From assembly GCA_033964015.1 (NCBI GenBank), contig JAWWUD010000054.1, positions 434,001 to 498,000 of the forward strand: a DNA stretch of 64,000 nucleotides. The letters run 5' to 3'. The number at the start of each line of letters is the position of its first letter. Within the stretch, counting starts at the first letter, position 1. Positions 33,057-42,739 of the stretch are shown in pieces. The position numbers were made by a program, and so were the translations under genes. The notes under the pieces are model-generated. The model was not told the origin of the DNA. It saw only the letters and a list, made by a program, of their open reading frames with translations, and made no database searches. The stretch comes from Scolanthus callimorphus. Lineage: Eukaryota; Cnidaria; Anthozoa; Actiniaria; Edwardsiidae.

Positions 33057-33274
33057 TACATTAGCTCGGTTTTCCGTATTTATCTTGTAAGATTTAAGCC
33101 ATTGAAGCGAAAAACCCGGCGAGAGCAGTTTAAGGGATTTGTGATAGACCAAGAGAGGATTTTGGATTAGCAAAAACAAACATGGGACTTTAATAATGCA
33201 AGAAATTTTATTAGGCAAGGTCGCTTGAGAATTTTTCATAAAATCGAATCAAATGTCCCTTGTTTACTTTACAG

Positions 33275-33466
33275 TACGACTGGATCAATAGCGACACTAC
33301 TATAACTGCATCTGACTATCAAGAAAAGATCAAAAAAGGATTTTTGAAAATGGTAAAACATCCAAAGTTATTCGAGGAGAGACAGAAAAGAAATAAAATG
33401 CTGTCAATTGCTTGGCGCTCATTCAAAACGTCCCAGGAATGGCTTGTTTGCCTCATAGAAACGTAG
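33275..33466 (+). pseudogene. Duplicated gene fragment, copy 2 (uninterrupted exon-like ORF)
   Basis: After acceptor TTTACTTTACAG, 63 codons stay open: YDWINSDTTITASDYQEKIK, then KMVKHPKLFEERQKRNKMLS and FKTSQEWLVCLIET, ending TAG. Copy 1 (28348) and a 3' remnant (30753-30824) share it. It looks like the last coding exon of an unknown gene, copied along with the GST block; no upstream exons were recognised. Confidence 0.5.
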
Positions 33467-34118
33467 CTTTCGAACTTTCAGCGCCCTGGGGTTGTAGCGC
33501 CCAAAACAACACCCGAAATATTGGTATCCACCCTTATAATAATAATAATAATAATAATGATACTACATACAAATATTTATACACCATTTAGCTTTATTTA
33601 TCCACTGTAGTAATTTCAACAAAGTTGGTTTCCAAGTTTTAATATATCTATACATTTACGTTTAATTAATATAATTTATAAAAAAAAATAGTAATACATG
33701 TGTAAAGTACAAATGCGAAAAAGTATTATTTAATTTCTCAGACACATTTTAAAATGTATGAGTGAGCTTTCTCTATACTAGCAGTTGGTTGCAATGCCGT
33801 AAACAATGCAACACCTAGACAGCCTTATCTGAATTTCTGACAACTAAAAAGGGGAGCACAAAATTCACCAACAGCAAATTTGGCACATGTTATTTTGGGC
33901 GACAGTTAAGGGTGCACTAGAATTTTTTGCAGGCAATTCACACATACCATTCAAGGCTTCCCTTTCCTTGATTCTGCGAGCTCAACAGGAGCACGGATAC
34001 GGACTATTTGCACCTGTTTACAGAAACAGGTCAAATTTTTGGTATGTTTTTAAACTACTATTATTTTAATTTTTACTTAAAAAATACTCTCGTATATTGC
34101 AAAATTCCACGCGAAAAC

Positions 34119-34390
34119 AGGCCCGTAGCCAGGGGGGGCTCCGGGGGTGCGCAATCCCCCCCCCCCCCCCACGCGACAAAAAGGTCCACATTGAATCACA
34201 TTTAAGGGTTTGTAAACACTGTTTTAGTAACTAAATGGGCCAAACAGAAGACTGCAGTCACTTTGGCTTACAGCCAGTTTCGTATATTTGCTTTTTCTAG
34301 TGAATTTTGACTAGCGGTTAATAAATTCATACCACGTTAGTCCGCTTTTTCCAGATTAGCACCCCCACAAAAATCCCTGGCTACGGGCCT
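34119..34390. mobile_element. MITE with AGGCCCGTAGCCAGGG ends, copy in duplication 2
   Basis: Counterpart of 31490-31764, with a longer poly-C run (about 34157-34170). Confidence 0.65.
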
Positions 34391-34442
34391 GGAAAAAGCC
34401 GATCGTAAATAGGTCAGATTTGTTTTCTTGTACCGCGCCTGC

Positions 34443-35123
34443 TCAAGACGTAATTGCGGTGTTTTCAGCATAATTCTTGACAAATTCTAACATTTTCTCT
34501 CTGGGTGGGGCCGTAGCGGCAACACTTGGGTGATCAACTATGGCCTCCGCCCACTTATGATACCTGTAGAATCTCTCTTCATGTGGGATCTGAAAACCTC
34601 TCTGCATCTCCAATACGAACATGCGGTTCACCCACGGAGCCAACATTATATCAACATATCCAAGCTCCTTTCCTTGGAAAAATGGCCCCTCTGGATCCAT
34701 GGCATTGGCAAATTCAGACAACTTCTCCAGCAATTCTCGTCTTAATGCCTCATTTTGGGAACAATCCACTCCTAATAAGAGTTTATAAAAAGTTGGAAAA
34801 ATCTTCTTCTCGATGAAATCGCCCCATATCCTTGCATGGGCCCTTTTGTAAGGGTCTTTTCCGAGTATTGACACATCATTGTCCCAACATTCATCGATGT
34901 ATTCAACACAAATTGTGCTCTCGTAGATAGCCTTTCCATTATGAACTATTGCTGGTACTTGCCCTCGAGGGTTAATTGCAAGCCATTCGGCGGATTTATT
35001 GTAAGGGTCATGCTCTTTGTACTCGAATTCCACTTTCTTGGCCAACATGGCGATCCAGGCTCGATTAGCGAATGGACAGAACCACCCACAGTATAGCTTT
35101 GGCTTGCTCGAATAACTCGACAT
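34443..35123 (-). CDS. Omega-class glutathione transferase, paralogue B
   Basis: 226 residues from ATG at 35123 (MSSYSSKPK), intronless. Cys16 lies in GWFCPFANR, the cis-Pro in QVPAIVHNG and the glutathione contact in ES, as in gene A. It differs from A at 17 residues, 15 of them before residue 117 and only two (173 and 225) after. Several N-terminal residues (EHDPYNK, HNGKAIYES, WDNDVS) match gene F rather than A, suggesting a conversion tract. The leader block is conserved, with AP-1-like core mutated to TGAGTAA. Likely a functional cytosolic thiol transferase / dehydroascorbate reductase. Confidence 0.92.
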   Translation of the reverse strand: MSSYSSKPKLYCGWFCPFANRAWIAMLAKKVEFEYKEHDPYNKSAEWLAINPRGQVPAIVHNGKAIYESTICVEYIDECWDNDVSILGKDPYKRAHARIWGDFIEKKIFPTFYKLLLGVDCSQNEALRRELLEKLSEFANAMDPEGPFFQGKELGYVDIMLAPWVNRMFVLEMQRGFQIPHEERFYRYHKWAEAIVDHPSVAATAPPREKMLEFVKNYAENTAITS

Positions 35124-35196
35124 CTTGAACAACAAAACACAGAATCGTTACTCACAGGTAACCTCTTATGGCTTGTAATACAGAAGAGTGAGCTCA
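35124..35196 (-). promoter_or_regulatory. Conserved GST leader block, gene B
   Basis: Near-identical to the gene A block: GAGCTCACTCTTCTGTATTA, CATAAGAGG and TTGTTGTTCAAG directly before ATG. Confidence 0.55.
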
Positions 35197-35871
35197 GGAA
35201 TGCAATGTGCTGAATGTGGTTTTTGCCTCAATGCACTGGAGTTATGTCATGAGTCAACTTCGAGCAACAAGCCAACCTCGAGTCACCGCAAAAGTTGTAA
35301 TTTCCTGTAAAAAGCAGCGATCAAATTTACACAACTAATAAAACTTTATACATTAGCTCGGTTTTCCGTATTTATCTTGTGAAATTTAAGTCATTGAAGC
35401 GAAAAACCCGGCGGGACCGAACTTCGAAATGCTAGAATATCGGCACATTTTTGAAAATCGTAATTGTAAGTAAAAAAGAACAGTTAAAGCTAAAAATATT
35501 ACAATTAAATAAAGAAATGCCAAGCGATTATGGCAAACAGGAAAAGTTTTGTATTTATCTGGCGAGTTTTGCATACTAACGTAAGCGAACTCAAGTTGGC
35601 ACTTGAAATATTTTCGTCCAAACTCACGAGAGGACTGGAGGGTGACGCTTTGAACAATAACAACCACTTTGAACATTTGTAAGTACTTTAGACCGTACTC
35701 GGCTTGTGCTAATGTTTTCCCATTTCAGATCACGTTACGTTATTCCCTTGAGTATTCTTTCTTTCTTTTTCTGCTACGCACCAAAGGATATATAAATATG
35801 GAAGCATTCCAAACAAAAATAGAATACTCAAATGAAGCCACGTGATCTGAAATGGGCACAGCATTGCGCCC

Positions 35872-36520
35872 AAGCCATTCTCGAACCCAGAGCTCCCCGG
35901 CTAGTCACCTCGCAGGGGGTGCTCTGGTGACAGCCACTAACGCATGCGCGAGATGTAATACAGAGCCGTTCATTCCAATCTCGTACCCAGAGCCCGTCAT
36001 CTTTTGGCCAGCGGCAAAGATTCAAAGATTCATTCCCTGAATCTTGCCGCTGGCCAAAAGATGACGGGCTCTGGGTACGAGGTTGCGTTCATTCTCGAAC
36101 CCAGAGCTCTCCTGCTCGTAACCTCGCGGGCTCTGGTGACAGCCACTGACGCATGCGCGAGATTAAATACAGAGCTGCTGAGAGAAAGACCTTTCAGCGC
36201 ATGCTCCAACGTTCAAAATGAGCCACAATCTCGTACCCAGAGTCCGTCATCTTATGGCCAGCGGCAAGATTCAGGGCTCTGGGGGAATCGATTTTTTTAA
36301 AACCCAGATTCTGGGTTTCCGGTTTGAACGTTGTATGAAAGTTCGTTACGTTTTTGACCCAGCACGCATGCTCACAAATCGGATTCCCCCAGGGCCCTGA
36401 ATCTTGCCGCTGGCCAAAAGATGACGGGCTCTGGGTACGAGATTGAATGAGCCAATCAGCGTTCTCGAACCCAGAGCTCCCTGCTCGGCTCGAGCTGGGG
36501 AGCTCTGGGTACGAGAATGC
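35872..36520. mobile_element. Nested CTCGTACCCAGAGC MITEs
   Basis: At least two related inverted-repeat families are interleaved. One is the GAGCTCCCCGGCT type (as at 1321). The other is built on CCCGTCATCTTTTGGCCAGC with its reverse complement (35996-36075 and 36230-36440). The shared end CTCGTACCCAGAGC suggests both use related ends. Confidence 0.7.
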
Positions 36521-36654
36521 GCCCAAGCCGAGGAGGTCTATTGAGCCGTGGGCGGACCCAGTGGACATTCTGGAATGGGTTAGACTCATTTTGACACATC
36601 AATTATATTTCATAGGTTCTATTTAGAAATAGACCAATTTCGACATATTAAAAT

Positions 36655-36768
36655 TCTTACTTGAGTCCGAGGCTCATGGGGATAACACAAAAGAAATCGC
36701 ATCGTCATCGAAAAATGAATAATTTATTTCTTTTGTTATTCCCATGAGCCTCGTATCCAAGTTGGTCT
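36655..36768. repeat. Inverted repeat
   Basis: The left arm GAGGCTCATGGGGATAACAC and right arm TGTTATTCCCATGAGCCTCG are near-complementary around a loop of about 40 bp. Confidence 0.6.
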
Positions 36769-36983
36769 TCCTGTGGTGTATCGCTAGTGGATCGTCAGCT
36801 GGTGTAGCGCGCGAAAACAAATGCATTTACCACGCTTATAATAGTCAATGATAATAGAAATAATCAATGATAACAGAAATATTTACAGACCATAATGTAC
36901 TTTATTTATCCACGGTAGTTATTTCAACTTCCAAGCCGTGCTATCTATAAATTAACATTTAATATAATATCTAAAATATAAGA

Positions 36984-37126
36984 ATATAGTGATACATGCG
37001 TAAAATACTAATATGCTAATATTAAATGGATACCAGTAGTTGGTTGCGATGGTAATATAGTGATACATGCGTAAAATACTAATATGCTAATATTAAATGG
37101 ATACCAGTAGTTGGTTGCGATGGTAA
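36984..37126 (+). repeat. Tandem duplication, unit about 70 bp
   Basis: ATATAGTGATACATGCGTAA...GTTGGTTGCGATGGTAA occurs twice head-to-tail with no visible mismatch, indicating a recent event. Confidence 0.85.
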
Positions 37127-38260
37127 CACTGCAACCTCTAGACAGCCTCGTCCAAACATGATGGCACACACCAGACACCTATTATCTTATAGGCGATAGT
37201 TTTGGAGAAAACAGTTTTGAAGAATGTGATTCACGTTTGTTGGGTAAGCCACCACAGATAGACCCTCCCTTAAAGGGGCTCTCGCACGCTTGCCCAGGCC
37301 ACTTCTCTGACAAGATAATAGCTCAAATCGCAATCCAATCGACGATTCCAGCTATAAGCGCGCACTCTCTTCTTTATTCAGAAATGCCCAAGACGTGTAC
37401 CACAACTACCAGAATGCAGCGCGCGCTTTTTTAACAGTTTGTTTGACAAAATGTCCCACATCTACCGACATGCAGCGCGGGCGTGCGTTATAGCTGGAAT
37501 CGTCCATTCTATCCCCTTGGTAACAGATCAATACAACCTAGAATTGCACCTGCCATAACAATTGAAAGGATTTTAGATTAATCTGGAGGATTATCTTAGA
37601 GGAAACTTTAGAGGTAAAATTATTGAATTCCAAAAGGTGGCTTAGATAATTTTAAGCAGGAATGGCAGCATTGACAATGACGGGAGCAAATAAGAATGTT
37701 TAGGCTACAAAATAGGATTTTGACGGTGAGGAGTCCAATGGAATTCAATGTTTTGCACCTCTACCAATACCAGAGTTTCAAATTCACCCCCTCCCCCCAA
37801 AAAAATAATCAAAGATAAAATATTTTTTTTATAAATCTAGCATTTGTTCATTCTCCCTCCTTCCCCGCAAAAAAAGGAGAGAAAAAAAGAAAACGAATCT
37901 TCAGGTTTGACTACCGTATTGCTAAACTAAAGTTTTACCAGTTCCTCATTGGTATTTGAAACCTTTTCTATATAAAATTCAGGCTCACACTATCACTTTA
38001 ATTTATGCTCTATTGATAACATTTTGATATGCTGTAGACTAAAGTTACCTACTTGACTCTTCCTCTGCAGGGATACTACTTCATAAAAAGTCATTGCCAC
38101 CAGGACAGCTACCAAGCCTGTTGAAGGTGAACAGCAAAATCGTTTTATTCAGGGTGCTTGATTTATATTTTATGAACTAGATACATACACCCATACATGG
38201 GGAAACGTGCATTTCCAGTGGCACAAGAATGGAAAGCATATGGATTTTTTTTTTTTTTTT
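37127..38260. other. Intergenic, no gene recognised
   Basis: Contains one end of the AAAGGGGCTCTCGCACGCTT element (37272) and low-complexity A-rich text. Nothing coding. Confidence 0.5.
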
Positions 38261-38554
38261 GGGGGGGACTCCCCATAAAAATAGATGAGGGTGCTCCTCG
38301 GGAAAAAATATTTTAACCCTAAGAGATACGAAAGTGGATTGCGGAAAATCCTAATGTTATTGCAGTCATTCAGGAATTATAATCAAGTTGAAAATTTTGT
38401 TCTGTTTTTGCTGAAATTCTACGTCATCTTTGGTGTGAGAACCCCTAAGGGATAGCAAAAACTTTGGACGCCCAAAGTTGGGTGAATTTTATACCCTAAG
38501 GGATAGGACAAGCACCCCCGTCTATTTTTATGGGAAGTCCCCCCCCCCCCCCCC
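38261..38554. mobile_element. Poly-G/poly-C-ended fold-back element, short copy
   Basis: G7 then ACTCCCCATAAAAATAGATG at the left; CGTCTATTTTTATGGGAAGT then a C run at the right. The internal motif CCCTAAG(G)GATA recurs at least three times. Confidence 0.75.
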
Positions 38555-38697
38555 AGGAGTGCAGCTTTTCCCATGGATGGGTTTCTGTAGAAGTTCCCTG
38601 TGATACAAGAAAGAAAGCAGGATTTACACACTTTTTCAACAATAAAAAAACAGGACTCATTGGTAACTTGATGCTGGATTGGAAGTAATAAAATGTA

Positions 38698-38979
38698 ATA
38701 GTCCAGTTTCGAATTCTCTACCCTACCGCCGGATAGGCATTGACGGCGCATAATTACAGTGGGAGCCCCAACTTGAAGTCGAAAAAGTTGTGAATAGGGA
38801 CGAGAAACTGATGAAACTTGAGACATGAGTTCATGCTTGAGACAATAAACAAACTGGAGGAAAATTTTCGGACTCGTTGGTATTCACACCTTTTTCGGCT
38901 TCAAATTGAGGCTCCCACTGTATTTATGCGCTGTTGATGCCTATTTAGTGGTAGAGTAGAGAATTCCACACTGGACTAA
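38698..38979. mobile_element. MITE with AGTCCAGT...TTCTCTAC ends
   Basis: The left end TAGTCCAGTTTCGAATTCTC is mirrored by GAGAATTCCACACTGGACTA, with an inner pair CAGTGGGAGCC / GGCTCCCACTG. About 280 bp, non-coding. Confidence 0.7.
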
Positions 38980-39287
38980 TTAGAGTATTAAAATACTCTA
39001 ACTGGAACTACTTTCATGACCTGGGGCTGTGTGATTCCAAAATATCCCCTGCCCCTTTGGAATTTCCTGAGAAAAAAAAACAGTGGTTGTACATGGGAGA
39101 TAAAAAAATGACACAAAATTGTGCTCCACCCCACCCCATCCCCTCCCCATTCTCTCCCAAGGAATGCTCCGCAGCAGAAAGAGACTCTGCAAAGATCCAT
39201 CTGCTTGCTCAAGCCAAACATTTCATACTGATTGATGTATTTTGACACAAATGTAGTATCTGAAAGAATTTGTTTGGTGAGATGTGC

Positions 39288-39525
39288 AGGGGCGTAGGGG
39301 TTCCAGGGGTTCCGAACCCCCCGTCTCCCGCAGCGAACCCCTCCTCGCCTCTGTTCTGGACCGACTTACTACTAAAATTGTAAATATTTAATAGACAACA
39401 AATAAAAGCTCCAATAAAATGTAGCAAATTTCTTCAAACATTAGTTTTTCCCCGAGATCGATGTGGAGTTTTTTTATTTTTTGAATTTTGGAACCCCCCC
39501 TCTCATAAGTGCTGGCTACGCCCCT
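39288..39525. mobile_element. hAT-like MITE with 7-bp target duplication
   Basis: Ends AGGGGCGTAG and CTACGCCCCT, flanked by direct repeats GATGTGC (39281-39287 and 39526-39532). The GGGGCGTAG end resembles many animal hAT-type MITEs, which usually give 8-bp duplications. Confidence 0.7.
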
Positions 39526-40584
39526 GATGTGCTAGACTGACAGATAATTTATTTTTTCTGTGGAGTATGAATTTTCATGGCATCAAAAAATGGTGATGAA
39601 ACAGTGAATTATGGGTTCAGCTTCTAAAGTGCTTTGTGAGCTATAAAAATTACTTATGGTCTAGTTCTGGATGTTCTTTTGACAAAATTCTGGTCAAAAT
39701 ATGTCATCAGTTAGTAATGTTTCTTTGCAATTTGTAGGCAATACCATAAAATGTACATGTAAATGGGAATGCTGAAGTTTGACATGGTTTATGGTTTATT
39801 GTAGTTCCAGAAAATATCCCCACAGGAAGTGACCCCCTACGTCTCTGGGATTTCCACAGGCAACCCAAACTAATAATGCCTTTATACCTAATTATATATA
39901 GGCTTTGTAGCATAACATGATATCTTAACGAATTTATACTATGATATTGCCAGGCTTTGTGTAGCATAGTGCGAGATCTTAGCAAATTTATAACATGAGA
40001 TTACAATGTATACTGCAGAAAATATGATTTACATGAAGAATGTGTGTTATCATGTTTCTTGTTAACTTTTTGTAGCCAGTGAGAGTCGATAAAGAGAGTC
40101 ACACTGCCGCAAAGTGGCCCAGTGAGCAACTTAGAATCCTAGCTGTTTAGCCTTTTCAAGCTCAGAGGAAACTTAAATATCGAAAAAAGTTTATATAATG
40201 TAACTGAAAAGAAAACCAATATAGGTCGTTGTGACTCATTTTGCTTCAACGAGATTCTAATTTGAATTTCGCGGGCACCACCATCTTGGTAATGTGACAT
40301 CACTCTTGTGCTATAAATTATGCATTTCCATGAATGTCTCGAATGAGGCTTTGCTCACTACACTTATAACCAGAATAAGAGCACCAAAAAGAAAACAATT
40401 TCTATGTTGAGAGGGTAAGATAAGAGAATCGATTTAGAATAAGCTGTATATGTGGTCCTCACTAACAAGATATCAGGTTATGCTACAAAGCCTATATTAT
40501 TAATAGGTATTTAAGGCATTAGTAGTTTGTGAGGGGGGAGGTTGATATTATCTGGAACCACACATTGTGTTATTGTATATTATT

Positions 40585-41131
40585 ATTCAGCCATGCCACT
40601 ATCTCGATTCTGATTGGCTAAGAGTACACAGCGAAAGCATGCTGGCGCACAGTTTGTGATGTCAAACTCCAGACATTAGGATTGATGCACTCTAATGACG
40701 TAATAACGCAAGCCAATAGGCTTGGCCGCCATCTTGGTTTTCAATTCGAAGGCAAAACCAATTTAGCCAATATTCTCCTTAAATCTACGATGTTTTTTGC
40801 CGAGAGATCATTGCTCAGGATATCTATACATCAACAATGGCTATTTGAATTGAATACAAAGAGGAAAATACTAATGGACGTAAGCTGAAGTTGAAAAAAC
40901 CGTTTCGCCTTGCAATGCCTCATCGTCGACTTCGTTTAGCTAGGTAAGAATTCCTTGTTGCTGAATAATAAAACAATTATTGAATTCGGTTTTCGCATGA
41001 TAGTGAGATTTGTCAACGCCTCAAGTTAGTGTTATCCGCCTCAGCTTCGCTTCAGCAGATAACACAAACCTCTACGTTGACAAATCTCACTATCATGCTC
41101 AACCTCATCCAATAAGTGTTAAGTATTGCCT
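40585..41131. mobile_element. Variable-stem fold-back element, copy 1
   Basis: It shares CACTATCTCGATTCTGATTG (about 40588) and AAAACAATTATTGAATTCGG (about 40970) with 60446-60845, and CCTCATCCAATAA at the right. The stem GATAGTGAGATTTGTCAACG (from about 41000) is mirrored near 41078-41098, but that stem sequence is unrelated to the other copy. Confidence 0.7.
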
Positions 41132-41275
41132 GGAGTGCACTGATGCCTCAAGCTAGTGTTATCTGCCTCAGCTTCACTTCGGCAGATAACACAAACCTCT
41201 ACGTTGACAAATCTCACTATCATGCTCAACCTCATCCAATAAGTGTTAAGTATTGCCTGGAGTGCACTGATGCAT
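41132..41275 (+). repeat. Tandem partial duplication of the fold-back element
   Basis: The TCAAG(C/T)TAGTGTTATC...GCCTGGAGTGCACTGATGC block of about 135 bp repeats head-to-tail with the preceding one. Confidence 0.75.
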
Positions 41276-41352
41276 ATTTGATGGCAAACACTAAGCGGTG
41301 TTGGCTTTTTGAGTAACTTAACCCAGGGTGGTACTTTGACATAAAAATGATG

Positions 41353-41405
41353 CAGGGGCGTAGCCAGGGGGGTCCCCCCCTCAGAAATTCCTGGCTACGC
41401 CGCTG
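41353..41405. mobile_element. Miniature 53-bp hAT-like palindrome
   Basis: CAGGGGCGTAGCCAGG at the left and CCTGGCTACGCCGCTG at the right, with TGATG on both sides. It is followed at once by a long poly-G run (from about 41409). Confidence 0.6.
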
Positions 41406-41891
41406 TGATGGGGGGGGGGGGGGGGGGGTATGGGGGGGGCGGGTGGTGGATGCGATGTATTTCTTTGGGTATGAAATTTGTAGTGAAAGTATTTTTTTTG
41501 GGTTGAATGCTACCAGGTTTTTTTAGGGTTGAAAAATGTGTGGGTATTTTTTTGGGTTGAAACTTGTGACAGGCTCAAGATACTGCTTAAGCTGAAGCTA
41601 TTTCTGGGAAACATATCACATGGGCTTCATGTGTATGCTAGGCTATGGACATCAGGTATTTTTTGGGAATCAAATTTTAGGAGCAGGTATTTTTTGGGAG
41701 TATCAAATTTATGGCTTATTTTTTGGGGGGTATGAAATTTGGAGCTCCATCGGACCCAACCCCCCGTTTATTTTGATATCCAACTTCCCCCATGGGAATT
41801 TACTCTGAGATTTAAAAACTGGAGAGTGCAAATCAAGACTAAGTTGGGAAGTTAAGGGGGGGAATTCACACATACATACCACTCGAGGCAA

Positions 41892-42603
41892 TTAGAATGG
41901 CTTCCCGGTCCTTATCGAGGTGGCAAGCTCTGACTGTGCAGTGTTGTCAGCATACTTCTTGGCAAATTCTAACATTTTATCCCTGGGTGGGGCCACAGCG
42001 GCAACACATGGGTGACCCAGTATGGCCTCCGCCCACTTGTGATACCTGTTGAATCTTTCTTCATGTGGGACACGGAATTCTCTGTACATCTCCATTATGT
42101 ACATGCGGTTGATCCACGGCGCCAACACTATATCAACATATCCAAGCTCCTTTCCTTGGAAAATGGCCCCTCTGGATCCATGGCATTGGCAAATTCAGAC
42201 AACTTCTCCAGCAATTCCACTCTTAATGCCCCATCTTGAGATGGATCCACTCGCATTAAGAGCTTATAATAAACTGGAAGAATCTTCTTGATGATGAAAT
42301 CCCCCATATCCTAGCATGGGCTCTTTTGAAAGGATCTTTGCCGAGTATCGAGACGCCATTGTCCCAACATTCATCGATGTATTCAATACAAATTGTGCTC
42401 TCGTAGATAGCATTCCCGTTATGGACTATAGTTGGTATTAGTCCTCGAGGGTTGACAGCAAGCCATTCGGGGGATTTATTGTAAGGGTCTTGCTCTTTGT
42501 ACTCGAAATCGACTTTCTTGGCCAACATGGAGATCCAGGCTCGATGAGCGAATGGACAAAACCACGCGGCGTAGAGCTTTGGCTTGCTCGAATCACACGA
42601 CAT
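41892..42603 (-). pseudogene. Omega-class glutathione transferase, paralogue C (two frameshifts)
   Basis: Start ATG at 42603 (MSCDSSKPK), with Cys16 in WFCPFAHR and an intact N-domain to ARIWG. A one-base deletion in the C run at 42301-42305 (five C against six in gene D) shifts the frame. A second in the A run at 42160-42163 (four A against five in others) shifts it again. The C-terminal frame then reads MLAPWINRMYIMEM...RTGKPF to TAA. The middle segment is open and homologous in the intermediate frame. There are no other stops. Both lesions are in homopolymers, so this is either a young pseudogene or two sequencing errors. The upstream leader has diverged from the other copies beyond about 40 bp. 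Confidence 0.85.
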
Positions 42604-42739
42604 CTTGAACAGCAAAATACAGAATCGAGACTCACAGGCAAGCTCTTTCGACTCAGGCTTATAACCTACACAGTGACAGTGCAACGTCTCAATAGAATAG
42701 TCAAAAGGCAACCCTGCTTTTATAGAAGGAGGCCGCAAC

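Larger units (their letters stand above)
30753..33123. repeat. Segmental duplication, copy 1 (contains GST gene A)
   Basis: It aligns collinearly with 33402-35413, beginning TGTCAATTGCTTGGCGCTCA and ending in CATTAGCTCGGTTTTCCGTA...AAAAACCCGGCG. It includes the end of the duplicated gene fragment, an AAT microsatellite, an AGGCCC...GTAGCCAGG element, GST gene A and its leader. It carries an extra element (32728-33056) absent from copy 2. Confidence 0.85.
33402..35413. repeat. Segmental duplication, copy 2 (contains GST gene B)
   Basis: Collinear with 30753-33123 apart from small indels and the missing 32728-33056 insertion. The AAT microsatellite differs in length between copies (about 6 units versus 7). 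Confidence 0.85.

Noticed and set aside
36194..36589. 131-codon minus-strand ORF
   Set aside because: It lies within nested CTCGTACCCAGAGC MITEs and reflects their repeats.
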